The position numbers and the translations under genes are program-made. The notes under the pieces were generated by a model. The model did no database searches, had not been told where the DNA came from, and worked only from the letters and a program-made list of their open reading frames with translations. This document shows, in pieces, positions 34,941 through 43,826 of a DNA stretch of 49,951 nucleotides. How positions within the stretch are numbered: position 1 is the stretch's first letter; every line of letters starts with the position of its first letter. This DNA is from Candidatus Heimdallarchaeota archaeon LC_2 (GTDB lineage: Archaea > Asgardarchaeota > Heimdallarchaeia > Heimdallarchaeales > Kariarchaeaceae). The stretch spans positions 1 through 49,951 of the forward strand of contig MDVR01000086.1 of NCBI GenBank assembly GCA_001940725.1, read 5' to 3'.

Positions 34941-35840
34941 TTAGATTTTACGTTCCCAATAGGATACAGAATCATAAAATTCTAAACCAAGTTTTTCATA
35001 CTTTTCTAATTTATCTTTTCTTTTTGCATTAAATGTTAGTTGGAAAGATTCTATACCATCTCTTAGACAGTCTCTAATTCCCGCAGCTAACATTTTTTCT
35101 TCAATTTCATCTGCATTGTCACCTAATACAACAACCGATCCCGTTAACGCGTACTTTTCTTCATTTCTTGAATAAAAAAGTAGTCTACCAACAATCTCGC
35201 CTCCATCCTTAACGATTTTGTGTGAAACATAAAAATAATCATCACGGAGAGTTTTCATTTGATTTAAAAGCCCCTCTATTTCATCAACACTGTCAAGGTT
35301 AAACGCTTTTACAAAAGCCTTACCTAGAGCATCAATATCTCTTTCATAATTAAATTCAAGAACATCTTCATGTGATGCAAGTTTGGCTAAGTCAAAGTCC
35401 TTTGTATTAACAGTTGCTGCCATTGTGAGAGTACTAGCGTGCCTGTATCCCCTCGTTTCTGCCATTTTCAATGTGTCTCCCCAATCAAGACCAGCTCTGC
35501 TCCTGAGTAATTGAACTCCTTTACCTTTAAGGGTCTTTACTGCAAAGTCAAATAATTCATCTTTCGCTGCTTCATGGCCTTCTTCTACAAAAGGAAATTC
35601 CAATCTTGCGGTCAATGGTTCGCTTTCTTTCATATCTAAAATAGATGCTGTTTGAAATCCAACCAAACGATCCCCTTGAAATGCATAATATTTTGTTTCT
35701 GGATCAATATCAGCGTATGCTTTCTTAAGTTGAAAAACAGAGGATTGTGCGCCACCTTTCCAATATTTGTACACAGATTCTCCAATTTCTACATGCTTAG
35801 GTAGATAATCTTCAGAATAAAATTTAATTTCATATCCCAT
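34941..35840 (-). CDS. GNAT-family acetyltransferase, double domain
   Basis: 299 residues. First GNAT half: 'YKYWKGGAQSSVFQLKKAYADIDPETKYYAFQGDRLVGFQTASIL' and 'ARLEFPFVEEGHEAAKDELFDFAVKTLKGKGVQLLRSRAGLDWGDTLKMAETRGYRHAST'. Second half: 'YERDIDALGKAFVKAFNL', 'SHKIVKDGGEIVGRLLFYSRNEEKYALTGSVVVLGDNADEIEEKMLAAGIRDCLRDGIESFQLTFNAKRKDKLEKYEKLGLEFY'. The 'vG...l' strand and 'e.YekLGFe' ending are GNAT features; the acetyl-CoA loop is weak in both halves. A GGTGGTGA ribosome site precedes the ATG. Confidence 0.75.
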   Translation of the reverse strand: MGYEIKFYSEDYLPKHVEIGESVYKYWKGGAQSSVFQLKKAYADIDPETKYYAFQGDRLVGFQTASILDMKESEPLTARLEFPFVEEGHEAAKDELFDFAVKTLKGKGVQLLRSRAGLDWGDTLKMAETRGYRHASTLTMAATVNTKDFDLAKLASHEDVLEFNYERDIDALGKAFVKAFNLDSVDEIEGLLNQMKTLRDDYFYVSHKIVKDGGEIVGRLLFYSRNEEKYALTGSVVVLGDNADEIEEKMLAAGIRDCLRDGIESFQLTFNAKRKDKLEKYEKLGLEFYDSVSYWERKI

Positions 35841-35937
35841 AATTTCACCACCATTGTCTCATTAAAATATTTTTGCTCGAGGTCATATACTCATAGAAAG
35901 GTATAGGTGATCTGCCAATTTATCAATCGATTGAGGG

Positions 35938-36074
35938 TCAACTCAAATCATTGGTTAAGGAATATCCAGTAATCATAGCATAAATCAGTCCTAGAACCGA
36001 TCCTGTAAAGATCCAAATCGGTATATTATTGTATTCTGGCGTTCTATTTGCCAATAGTCGCATTGCAAGGTTTA
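35938..36074 (-). pseudogene. C-terminal fragment of the six-helix membrane protein
   Basis: Nearly identical (one change in about 15) to 28363-28483, the end of the gene at 28355: 'NRxxEYNxIPIWIFTGSVLGLIYAMITGYSLT'. It begins inside the gene and ends at a different stop, so it is a duplicated remnant of about 40 codons. Confidence 0.75.
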
Positions 36075-36144
36075 ACCAAGAGAAATAGGGAAATTGCAGT
36101 GCTTGTATTATCAACAAATAATATATGATCAGGTTAAATCTGTT

Positions 36145-36360
36145 TCAGTTATTTTTTAGTTTCATTCTAATGATAGAAATTAATGGAAGAAGAGTAATTA
36201 CTATTAAAATTGAAGAAGAATTCAAAGATCCTTCTTCATTTGTGAATTGTTCCGTTATAGTTTCTGTAGTAACCACTGGATGTAGAAGTAAGTGTTTTTT
36301 GAACTGATTGTGGATTGTCAATAAAATAAATAATCTATGAGCGATCCTTTCATTTACCAA
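36145..36360 (-). pseudogene. Possible C-terminal anchor remnant of a surface protein
   Basis: The minus-strand frame ends with a Thr/Glu-rich stretch (VVTTETITEQFTNEEGSLN), a hydrophobic segment (SSSILIVITLLPLISII) and a basic tail (RMKLKNN), the normal order of the cell-surface proteins in this window. The first part shows no domain. It may be the end of a lost gene; a chance frame is also possible. Confidence 0.35.
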
Positions 36361-36372
36361 TCATTTGGGTGT

Positions 36373-38538
36373 TTAGTTAATAGTATTTTTTACCTTTTGC
36401 GAAATTGTCCATTGATAATCATTTGTCTGTTCGATAAGACCATCCGCTTGTAAATTTGAAAGGGCTAAGGAGACAGAACTCACATCAGTTTTTTCTTCTA
36501 TTTGTTCAAGTGGGACAGGATGATTATTTACTAAAAATGACAATATCTGATATTCAGAGACCTGCAATAATTCAACTTCTGTTTTCATATCATCATTGAC
36601 ATAACCTTGCTTTCTAAGAATTTCAATAATTGATTCACTTAAAGTGCTTGAACCTCCAGTTTTATCCGCTAGATCACTAACCTCTGGTTGATCAGTTGAT
36701 GGATCAAAAGAATTTTGTCTCATGTCTTGTTTAATTTCGCTGGAAATTGGAGACATAGGTTTTAATCCTGAAACGATTCTTCCTTTAGTACCTTCGGTTT
36801 TTTCTAAGCCCTTCGGTTGTGAGGGCATTATGGAATCTTCAATTTTGATGTCCTTTTTAACTCCGTAAACTAATGGGTCTGGTATCTCTCTTTTCTCTAT
36901 CTTGGGTTCTGGAGAAGTTTCACTTTCGAATTCTTTTTTAATTCCGTAAACTAGTGGGTCTTGTATCTCGTTCTCTTCCATTTGAGGTTCTGGTGTTACT
37001 TCAAGAATTTCCGGTTGGAAAACATCAGATGAAATATTGACTTCAACTTCCTCTATAACTTCTGGAGGAGGGGTAAATACCGTTTTTTCAACTGGTTCTT
37101 CAGCTGTCGGCGTCTCTATCTCTTCCCTTCGAGGTTCTGGTATCGTATCACGAGGTTCTGTTTGCACAATATCAGGAGAAACACTGGCTTCAACTTCCTC
37201 TATAACTTCTGGAGGTGCAGTGAATACCGGTTCTTCTACTAGTTCTGCAACTGTCGGTGTCCCTATCACATCCATTTTAGGTTCAGGTATTGTGTCATGA
37301 ACTTCTGGTTGGACAATATCCGGAGACTCACTGACTTCAACCTCCTCTATCGTTTCTGAGGGAGGGGTAAATACTGGTTCTTCTATTTGTTCTTCAACGG
37401 TAGGTGTCTCTATCTCTTCCATTCGAGGTTCTGGTGTTACTTCAGGAATTTCTGGTTGGACTATATCAGGAGAAACACTTGCTTCAACCTTTTCTATAAC
37501 TTCTGGAGGTGGAGTAAATACTGGCTCTTCTATTTGTTCTTCAACTGGTTCTTCAACTGTCGGTCTCTCTATCTCTTCCATTTGGGGCTTTGGTGCAGTT
37601 GATTTAATTTCATCCAAAACCTCCGGAGTGGTAGTTACTATGATTGGTTCAACTTCCGTCTCTTTTTCAGTAAATCCAATATCAGATTTATCGATGTCCG
37701 GAATTTGTTCAACAGTAGGTTCAGTTATTTGAATAACTTCATCAAAGGAAACAGCTTTTATTCCTTGAAGATTAAGATAATTGATAATAGGGTCCTTGGG
37801 GATTCCTATTCTATCACAAATTTCTTGAATTCTCTTGTCCACATCTTTTGATTTTTGTTCAGATTTAGCAGATTGATATAGAGTTGTAGCCTGTACATAA
37901 TTATCCAGTGCAAGCACCAAGGTTTTGTTGGTTTTATAAATCTCAGTTCCTTTCTTGACAAATTTCTCAGCAGCATCATTCAACAATAAATTTTGCTTTT
38001 CAGTTGCTTTGCCCTTATTGTAATTAATAATCGAATGTTTAAAAACTTCAAATGCCACTCTAGGATCTTCAATAACTTTAGCAGCTTTATAGAATTGATT
38101 TCCACTCTCCATCCAAGATTTATTACTAAGCTCTTCATCCTCTCCTAATTTGGCATACTGGGAAGCTAACTTGAATCTTTTCTCAGCTGCTTCTATGTCA
38201 TCCATTTTCCGGGCCTCCAAGATAATTGATTTTGCAGAATCAGCAAATTTTTGGTAAGCTTCTTGAATGACCTTCTCTGCTTCCGCATCCTTTTCAATTT
38301 CGGTGTAAATTGATGATGACTCCTCGTAGTAATCCAGTGCTATCGTTGGATCTTCATTCGATTTTCCTAATTCCCGAAGTAATTTTGCCACTTTCAATAA
38401 ATTTGAGTTTTTATTCTTTATCTTATCCTGCTTGGAATAACATTCTGAAGCTTGTTTGTACACACCAATAGCTTCAACCATATCATTCTTCTCTAATTCT
38501 TTCGCTTTTTTCTCTAATTCTTTACATTCCTCTGTCAC
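36373..38538 (-). CDS. SNAP/TPR-like protein with acidic repeats and C-terminal winged helix
   Basis: About 720 residues from GTG 38538 (the frame runs back to TTG 38562). Residues 1-240 are an alpha-SNAP-like helical solenoid: 'KELEKNDMVEAIGVYKQASECYSKQ', 'TIALDYYEESSSIYTEI', 'DIEAAEKRFKLASQYAKLGEDEELSNKSWMESGNQFYKAAKVIE', 'ALDNYVQATTLY'. The middle (about 300-570) has four Pro/Glu/Val-rich repeats of 49-53 residues with landmarks 'EEIETPTVEE', 'EPVFTPPPEVIEEVE' and 'SPDIVQPE', then two shorter repeats with 'DPLVYG(I/V)KK'. The last 75 residues form a winged helix ('ILSFLVNNHPVPLEQIEEKTDVSSVSLALSNLQADGLIEQ'). A cytosolic adaptor or regulator is inferred. Confidence 0.75.
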   Translation of the reverse strand: MTEECKELEKKAKELEKNDMVEAIGVYKQASECYSKQDKIKNKNSNLLKVAKLLRELGKSNEDPTIALDYYEESSSIYTEIEKDAEAEKVIQEAYQKFADSAKSIILEARKMDDIEAAEKRFKLASQYAKLGEDEELSNKSWMESGNQFYKAAKVIEDPRVAFEVFKHSIINYNKGKATEKQNLLLNDAAEKFVKKGTEIYKTNKTLVLALDNYVQATTLYQSAKSEQKSKDVDKRIQEICDRIGIPKDPIINYLNLQGIKAVSFDEVIQITEPTVEQIPDIDKSDIGFTEKETEVEPIIVTTTPEVLDEIKSTAPKPQMEEIERPTVEEPVEEQIEEPVFTPPPEVIEKVEASVSPDIVQPEIPEVTPEPRMEEIETPTVEEQIEEPVFTPPSETIEEVEVSESPDIVQPEVHDTIPEPKMDVIGTPTVAELVEEPVFTAPPEVIEEVEASVSPDIVQTEPRDTIPEPRREEIETPTAEEPVEKTVFTPPPEVIEEVEVNISSDVFQPEILEVTPEPQMEENEIQDPLVYGIKKEFESETSPEPKIEKREIPDPLVYGVKKDIKIEDSIMPSQPKGLEKTEGTKGRIVSGLKPMSPISSEIKQDMRQNSFDPSTDQPEVSDLADKTGGSSTLSESIIEILRKQGYVNDDMKTEVELLQVSEYQILSFLVNNHPVPLEQIEEKTDVSSVSLALSNLQADGLIEQTNDYQWTISQKVKNTIN

Positions 38539-38773
38539 AACTATCACATATATTTTCCGCAAGTAAGATTTTAGTGCTTTGTCTCAATACTTTATCTCAT
38601 ATTGGAATATTAAACTAACGTACCCAATGTGATAAAATGATTAATCGATTGATCTTTCCATTGACCAGATTTTGATTAAACAACATTTGATAATTAACTA
38701 CAGATTGTTCGTTTGGGAAAAAATCATTCGATCAGGTGAAAATTAAATTCAATATAATGATAACAAGATTATT

Positions 38774-38777
38774 ATTT
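38774..38777. repeat. Target-site duplication ATTT, left
   Basis: ATTT directly before the left terminal repeat of the insertion sequence, matched by ATTT at 39842-39845 directly after the right one. Confidence 0.65.
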
Positions 38778-39841
38778 ATGCTTTATTCAAAAATTAGCAT
38801 CACCTCCAATTCTCCAACTTCACAGCTTTAGCTAAATTGTACAGTAAAAATTGAAGAAGGATCTCCTTCTTCAATAAATTACGTTTCCTAGAATTGAGAT
38901 TTCTGTTTCCAAGTTTGATCTCACCAAATACTTGTTCCACAGCAGATTTACGTCCATGCTTGAATGTGTGTTTCCATAATCCTGGTGAGTTTTTATACAA
39001 TCTGAGGCCTCGATCTCGGGGTGTATCAGTTCCATGATCTACTGCATTGGATTTTGGTTCGACGATATGTCGAACACCCAAATCAGCAAGATCATCCGTC
39101 AATGGTTTACCATTGTAGGCTTTATCGCCAAAATTTCGATTTATTTTTGAGAATAATCTTGGTCCTACTTTCTTTATCAGCTTCCTTCCCTCAGGATAAT
39201 CATGTTCTGGAGATTTAGACCAATCTACTGCCAACACTGTTTTAGATTTTGTAGAAATAATAATGTGAAACTTGTAAAAACGCTTTGATGACCTTTTAAG
39301 TTCAGAACTTCTGTATTTGATATACCTCCAAATCGACCCTACTTTGAGTATAAATCCGCTACTATCAATAGCAGTGTCTTCATCTGACTCAATCAATATT
39401 CGGGCTACCTGGGTAATCAAACTCTTGATTTGTTGGGGAGGTAACGATTTCCAGGCACTATACAATGATGTCTTCTTTGGAGCTGCAACAGCTCCAAATT
39501 CCATCAAAATGGGTTCTATTCTTTTGAGTTGAAGGGCATATTCTTGCCAAGTAAACTCAAGACTGGCTCTTAAAAGCCCTAAACATATTATTAACCATCT
39601 TGGCCATTTTCTCGGCGCACCCTGAGGATTTAGGGATTTTTTTGGATCTGGGAACCTTGCTTTAAATAAATTCTTAAGTAAAGATAGTTCATTTTGGAAG
39701 TTGTCTGGATCTAATTTGACTAGTTTGAGCACGAATCAAGTTAGTCTAGACATTTTATGAATCTTTCAAATTTTCTGTTAAAAAGAGTAAAATTTCTCTA
39801 GTTACCTAGACTTTTATCTAGAGAATTTTTGAATTAGGCAT
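38778..39841. mobile_element. Complete IS5-like insertion sequence, 1064 bp
   Basis: Bounded by 18-base imperfect terminal inverted repeats (38778-38795 ATGCTTTATTCAAAAATT; 39824-39841 as the complement of ATGCCTAATTCAAAAATT; 16 of 18 match) and a 4-base target duplication. It encodes one intact transposase on the minus strand. Confidence 0.8.
38800..39732 (-). CDS. IS5-family DDE transposase
   Basis: 310 residues. DDE residues: first Asp in 'DTAIDSSGF', second in 'NFGDKAYNG', Glu in 'GRKSAVEQVFGEIK', with the 'R.aVEq.fG..K' signature of IS5/IS1182-type enzymes. N-terminal half has the helical DNA-binding region ('KWPRWLIICLGLLRASLEFTWQEYALQL'). Its own 'H', 'Y..R' box (RHIVEPKSNA) is intact, no stop or frameshift, so the element may still be active. 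Confidence 0.9.
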   Translation of the reverse strand: MLKLVKLDPDNFQNELSLLKNLFKARFPDPKKSLNPQGAPRKWPRWLIICLGLLRASLEFTWQEYALQLKRIEPILMEFGAVAAPKKTSLYSAWKSLPPQQIKSLITQVARILIESDEDTAIDSSGFILKVGSIWRYIKYRSSELKRSSKRFYKFHIIISTKSKTVLAVDWSKSPEHDYPEGRKLIKKVGPRLFSKINRNFGDKAYNGKPLTDDLADLGVRHIVEPKSNAVDHGTDTPRDRGLRLYKNSPGLWKHTFKHGRKSAVEQVFGEIKLGNRNLNSRKRNLLKKEILLQFLLYNLAKAVKLENWR

Positions 39842-39845
39842 ATTT
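39824..39845. repeat. Right terminal inverted repeat and target-site duplication of the IS
   Basis: Terminal repeat at 39824-39841, ATTT duplication at 39842-39845. A CTCTAG ... CTAGAG stem lies just inside at about 39795-39823. Confidence 0.7.
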
Positions 39846-39901
39846 AATTAAATGAATAATGATATTTGAGATAATATAATCGATCATTCTAATTCAATCT
39901 T

Positions 39902-40108
39902 CTATATTTGTAATCTATTATTGGTTTTAGTATCTGTGACAAATGTATGAGTACTATTAACAGCTATTCCCCTTGGTGACGTCAATTGACCATCTCCAGA
40001 CACAATACTGCTAAATTTGGTAATAAAATTACCTGCTAAATCAAAAATCTGAACCCGATGAATGGGAGAAAATCGATTGGTTTCATCAAGTGAATCGCTA
40101 AACCAGTC
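39902..40108 (-). pseudogene. NHL-repeat protein, C-terminal fragment
   Basis: The minus frame reads 'HRVQIFDLAGNFITKFSS', 'GQLTSPRGIAVNSTHTFVTDT', 'NNRLQI' and TAG: a full NHL propeller blade ('v.IFd..G.f...fg..G.l..P.GIAv.....vyVtD...nRiQ'). Upstream the frame meets a TGA, so the rest of the propeller has been lost. The rest of the spacer to 40419 shows no gene. Confidence 0.7.
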
Positions 40109-40419
40109 TCAAGCTTATATGGGCTTGAAGAAGTAATGTTGTGAAATCTCTATAAGTATAATGAGTAAATAGAAATTGATTGTATCGGAAAAGATGAGGA
40201 GAAATAAACAGTACTAAAATATGTGCGATTTGCAATATGAGAAACACAAAAATTGCATTTATCTATATCAATTTCAATAACCCATCATCTTTGAGATATT
40301 TCTCCTCAATATTTTGTTTATTTATCAATTAGATCTGATTTATCATTTTTTTAATCATGGACCATTTCAACGGTTTAACAGTAAGGAGAATTTTTATTAA
40401 TATACTTTAAATTATATAG

Positions 40420-40755
40420 TTGATGAGCAAAGCATCCATAATTTGTGAAAGTTGTGGTCGAGATAATGAATTAGGTGCAACATTTTGTATTGAGTGCGGA
40501 ACAAGTATCTCAATATCTAAATTAGGCAAATCACTCAATCTCGAAAAACAGGATCCACCAAACCCTAATTCTACCAATATTAGAAGATCTGAGGATCAGA
40601 ATGATGAAACATTTCAATCTGAATCCAAAGCTTCATCCCCTTTTTTCATGCGGTGTTGGCATATGATGAGAATGAATATGAATCCTATGTTCATAATGAT
40701 GCCAATCATGATTATTGTGATGGTTTTTATCGTTTTCAGACGTTTTGACTATTAG
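40420..40755 (+). CDS. Zinc-ribbon membrane protein
   Basis: 111 residues. N-terminal zinc ribbon 'IICESCGRDNELGATFCIECGTSI' (CxxC...CxxC), a polar linker, and a C-terminal Met-rich membrane helix ('MNPMFIMMPIMIIVMVFIVF'). The ribbon would be cytosolic. A family of short zinc ribbon/TM proteins is common in archaea; function unknown. ATG at 40423 follows the TTG at 40420. Confidence 0.75.
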   Translation: MMSKASIICESCGRDNELGATFCIECGTSISISKLGKSLNLEKQDPPNPNSTNIRRSEDQNDETFQSESKASSPFFMRCWHMMRMNMNPMFIMMPIMIIVMVFIVFRRFDY

Positions 40756-40931
40756 AAAATTCCTGGAAAACCACGAGGTTATTTTCTTACTGGATAATAG
40801 CTAAAGGTAATGTGTCCTCTAGGATAAATTGATTAATCGAATTTATTATTAATAACAATCTTTGAATTTTCACTAATTGATCATTTTTAAAATATTGAAA
40901 GCTCAGACTTTTGAAAGTCAAATAAATAAGT

Positions 40932-41369
40932 TTATCGTTTTTTTAAATGTATATAGAATATATATAATAAGATCCCGGATAATAAGAGTCCGAAAGTAAA
41001 TAATTGGTAAAGTGTTGGAATCTCTTGTTTAAGCTTCATAAATCCCTCTGTGAGCATTGTTCCTTTAATGTTGATCACATAATAAAGCGAGGTGTTAAGA
41101 GTCACCGAATAATCTATCCCACTAAACTTTTCTTCTTGATTAATATTAATGACAACTGGATTATCGACCTCTATACTAATCAACAGTCTAAAACGTGGTT
41201 CAAAACCATAACTCATTTCATAATTATTATTAGAATTTAATTTGATAACCTCTCCACCTCCGTATGAAGGTATTAACTGAGGAAAATAGTAGTACGTGAA
41301 AATCGCACTTAAAACACCAAGAACTATGAGGAAAAAAGGAAAAAGAAAGTATATTTTCTGGGTTTTCAT
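40932..41369 (-). CDS. Small protein with two membrane helices and an outside domain
   Basis: 145 residues: helix 1 'IYFLFPFFLIVLGVLSAIFTYYY', an about 75-residue strand-rich outside part with 'PRFRLLISIEVDNPVVININ', and helix 2 'LYQLFTFGLLLSGILLYIFYIHL' with a basic end. No family is recognised. It could be co-transcribed with the 64-residue gene upstream (53 bases apart). Confidence 0.65.
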   Translation of the reverse strand: MKTQKIYFLFPFFLIVLGVLSAIFTYYYFPQLIPSYGGGEVIKLNSNNNYEMSYGFEPRFRLLISIEVDNPVVININQEEKFSGIDYSVTLNTSLYYVINIKGTMLTEGFMKLKQEIPTLYQLFTFGLLLSGILLYIFYIHLKKR

Positions 41370-41421
41370 GAATTAAGCTCAACTAGTACTCGTAGTACAC
41401 AAATAATAAGAATAGTATTGA

Positions 41422-41616
41422 TTATTGGTCACCATCTTTCCACATTCCAAGAATACTATTCTGGATTACCAGAAAACCAAATACCAAGATTAAGATAACA
41501 AGGAAAAATTGAAATTTATTAATTTCAATATATTTTGGAGATTTTCCAACAACTTCATCCCAGTCTACCTTATTATCATTTTCCTGATCAATCAAGTCAT
41601 TAAAGGATTCATTCAT
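41422..41616 (-). CDS. Small single-helix membrane protein
   Basis: 64 residues: an acidic N-terminus 'NDLIDQENDNKVDWDEVVGKSPKYIEI', then one membrane helix 'FQFFLVILILVFGFLVIQN'. It lies just upstream of, and on the same strand as, the two-helix protein and may be its partner. Function unknown. Confidence 0.55.
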   Translation of the reverse strand: MNESFNDLIDQENDNKVDWDEVVGKSPKYIEINKFQFFLVILILVFGFLVIQNSILGMWKDGDQ

Positions 41617-41737
41617 TACTTATTATATTACATGTGATATTAATAAATATTATTAGTAGTAGCGAATATTAAAGAACAGTCCGATATTGCATTCAGATAT
41701 TGATCTTGTTATATTCTTGGATTGTACTGAAGAGTAA

Positions 41738-41885
41738 GAAATAGATGTTTCCCAACCAATTGCCCTCAAAACCGAGGTACCCGATTTCCATTAAGCTTAG
41801 CAGGCAACCGACAATGTACGAACAGATAATTCCAAAAAGAGGTGGGGATATTTACCAATCAGAAGATAGATGGGTACAAAATTAG
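41738..41885. repeat. Dispersed repeat R1, copy A
   Basis: Directly follows the end of the YgiT-like antitoxin (stop at 41892 on the other strand). Copies B and C lie at 23666 and 18610. Confidence 0.6.
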
Positions 41886-41891
41886 TTTAAA

Positions 41892-42107
41892 TTATGCCTT
41901 AACAACTTCCCAACTAATTTCCTCTGATTCATGTAATTTCTCTTCTATTGATTCTATCTTCTGTAAGGCTGATCTTGTTAAATATATTTCATTACACTGT
42001 GTACACTTATACGCTTCAAGGTACTGAATTTCAATAGGAGGGATTGAATCCAATTTAAAGTTAGTTGTTGCTGGAACTAATTTGCCAGAACACTCAATAC
42101 ATTTCAT
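41892..42107 (-). CDS. YgiT/MqsA-type zinc-finger antitoxin
   Basis: 71 residues: 'CIECSGKLVPATTNFKLDSIPPIEIQYLEAYKCTQCNEIYLTRSALQKIESI' with two CxxC knuckles, the YgiT zinc-binding N-terminal domain, and no DNA-binding domain. Its ATG overlaps the TGA of the DUF4258 toxin by 4 bases (toxin first, as usual for MqsRA-like pairs). Confidence 0.85.
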   Translation of the reverse strand: MKCIECSGKLVPATTNFKLDSIPPIEIQYLEAYKCTQCNEIYLTRSALQKIESIEEKLHESEEISWEVVKA

Positions 42108-42427
42108 ATATCTGTTTCTCCTTTTATTCTATTTTTTAATGTGCTATCCCATAATTTACTATCTGGTATGTACACAGTAATAATGATTAGACCTTTTTCA
42201 GACGGTGCACATACGATATGCAAAGGCATATTTGCTTTATCAAATCCTAATAGTAACACACTTGGATAAGGTCTGTCATCTTCATATACTTCAATGATAT
42301 CGTCATTATTAAATACTTCCTCAATTCTTTTTAAATTAATCCCCCTTTTCCGAATGCGGTGATAAGCGTGTTTTTTTATTAAAAGATCTTTTTCAAACGC
42401 TATAGATAATTCCTTTTTGTTAACCAT
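42104..42427 (-). CDS. DUF4258-type toxin (MqsR/RelE-like)
   Basis: 107 residues: 'AYHRIRKRGINLKRIEEVFNNDDIIEVYEDDRPYPSVLLLGFDKANMPLHIVCAPSEKGLIIITVYIPDSKLWD'. The 'H....R.RGI....I..v' helix and 'hivca......iItvY.PD...W' strand are DUF4258 signatures; these proteins are RNase-like toxins of the RelE fold, by family. Intact, with its antitoxin overlapping by 4 bases. Confidence 0.85.
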   Translation of the reverse strand: MVNKKELSIAFEKDLLIKKHAYHRIRKRGINLKRIEEVFNNDDIIEVYEDDRPYPSVLLLGFDKANMPLHIVCAPSEKGLIIITVYIPDSKLWDSTLKNRIKGETDI

Positions 42428-42560
42428 TAAAATGAACTAATTTTCTTACTTCTAGGTGAAGATAAATAATTATTGATGCTAAGGTAATTGCAAGACTGTT
42501 ATTAACTTCAAATAGAACGACATTAATTATTAGATATAAATTCATCTGATTTCAATTATT

Positions 42561-42788
42561 TTACTCCAGAATAGCTGCGATTTCCTCTCTCTTATCTACC
42601 ACGTTTTGCAATTCCAGTGCGTCATCTATGCTATTTTCAGTTAATTTTCCATGTTTTGTATCTTCGATAAAATCATCTATATTATCATAATTCCACTTAT
42701 CAAGTATTTCTTTTATAATTGCGTCTAATTCTTAAATACGATGATGGATCAGATCTTTTGCAAGAGCTTTATCAATTTGTATAGTCAA
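42561..42788 (-). pseudogene. Broken antitoxin-like gene, paralogue of 45768
   Basis: From TTG 42788: 'TIQIDKALAKDLIHHRI', TAA at 42732-42734, then 'ELDAIIKEILDKWNYDNIDDFIEDTKHGKLTENSIDDALELQNVVDKREEI' to TAA. The second part aligns with the intact gene at 45768 ('IQLEIQEILEKWKTTSIEDFLQQSKNGLLVESENDAIDLKQLIKEEL'). Only one stop interrupts the frame. Confidence 0.6.
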
Positions 42789-42892
42789 TTGGCATTACCT
42801 GTGATGTATTAATTTATCATTTGGATTTACAGTACATAAAATAATGTTATTCCTAATATAATTTTGTTGAGTTGCGAATGGAATTATAAGAA

Positions 42893-42990
42893 TTTAATTC
42901 CTTAAACTTCAAACTTAGGATATCAGGTGACCTGAAATTCTCATAAGAACTCAATCGGCAGCATTTTTAATAATAAATCATCTATATTTT
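42893..42990. repeat. Dispersed repeat R3, copy 2
   Basis: Shares CTTCAAACTTAGGATAT with 33477-33546, and a looser match over 80 bases (ending ...AATAATAAATCAT) with 46093-46190. Both copies 2 and 3 lie upstream of the same antitoxin-like family. Confidence 0.45.
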
Positions 42991-43084
42991 ATATTTTGAA
43001 ATTTTCAATTGCCTCCAGATCTCTACAAACTTACACCACAAGTTAAGCAAAAATTTGAGTTTTTTGGATTATTTGAACCACAAC

Positions 43085-43660
43085 CTAAACACTCCATTGA
43101 ACGAGGAGTAGGTTGTTTTTTTGTTCGCCTTTCATCAATAGAGCAACATGTCGTTTTGTGCGTTGTCTTTCTTCCCACTGTTTTTTTCTTTTTTCTATTC
43201 TGTGTTGACGCTTGTCTTCTCTCTGTATTTGTTTCATCGTTTCAATATCAGGCAAAATTATAACATTTTCAAGATTCGACTTTTCCAGTATCATTTCTAT
43301 GGCTTTTTCAACTGTAGCCTCAGTTTTTAAACAAAAATTCGTAGGAGGTTTATTGGGATTAAATCGATTAAAAGATTTGATGTTAAAACAATTAACCCTT
43401 CTTTGAATTTCAGTTATATCTTCGTATTTGATTTTATTGAATTTGTACTTAGTTCTAAAAAATCCTCTATCTAACTCCTTGACAAACTGATTTGACATTA
43501 TTAGAACCTTATTTGAATCACAGACGAAAATACCAATTATGTCATCCTCAACCTCTTTATCGAAATAAATAGCGTTCAGTGTATTTTTAGATACATCACC
43601 ATGAATTGGCCACGTAATGTTTGTCCCTTTGGGTCTATTAATTCTGTTGTCTTTAACCAC
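43085..43660 (-). CDS. Hypothetical protein, possibly PH-like domain
   Basis: 191 residues. Strand-rich N-terminus ('DDIIGIFVCDSNKVLIMSNQFVKELDRGFFRTKYKFNKIKYEDITEIQRR') has the 'lt...l.......i.Y.dI..i' pattern of bacterial/archaeal PH-like domains; 'TVEKAIEMILEKSNLENVIIL' may be its C-terminal helix. A very basic coiled-coil-like tail follows (DKRQHRIEKRKKQWEERQRTKRH). Function unknown. Confidence 0.55.
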   Translation of the reverse strand: MVKDNRINRPKGTNITWPIHGDVSKNTLNAIYFDKEVEDDIIGIFVCDSNKVLIMSNQFVKELDRGFFRTKYKFNKIKYEDITEIQRRVNCFNIKSFNRFNPNKPPTNFCLKTEATVEKAIEMILEKSNLENVIILPDIETMKQIQREDKRQHRIEKRKKQWEERQRTKRHVALLMKGEQKNNLLLVQWSV

Positions 43661-43826
43661 TAATGTTATCAGATTGGTCTGTCAAGTTCCAAAATTAAGT
43701 ATTGTTAGCGATAATCGGTTTAATGATTAAATAAATACAGATTGTATTAGTGAATATGGAGAGGTGGAGGTAAAGTGGTGAAATTTATTTATGGAATAAA
43801 TCGTCTATTATCTCTCAAATAATTTA

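Noticed and set aside
37037..37300. Ser/Thr/Gly-rich open frame on the plus strand
   Set aside because: It is the reverse reading of the Glu/Pro repeats of the 729-codon gene; repetitive codons keep the other strand open.
39795..39823. CTCTAG ... CTAGAG stem as the end of the insertion sequence
   Set aside because: The 18-base terminal repeats and ATTT duplication lie just outside it and fit better as ends.
43009..43263. 84-codon plus-strand open frame beginning 'PPDLYKLTPQVKQKFEFFG'
   Set aside because: The second half is antisense to the 191-residue gene. The first part looks protein-like but is too short to support a gene.
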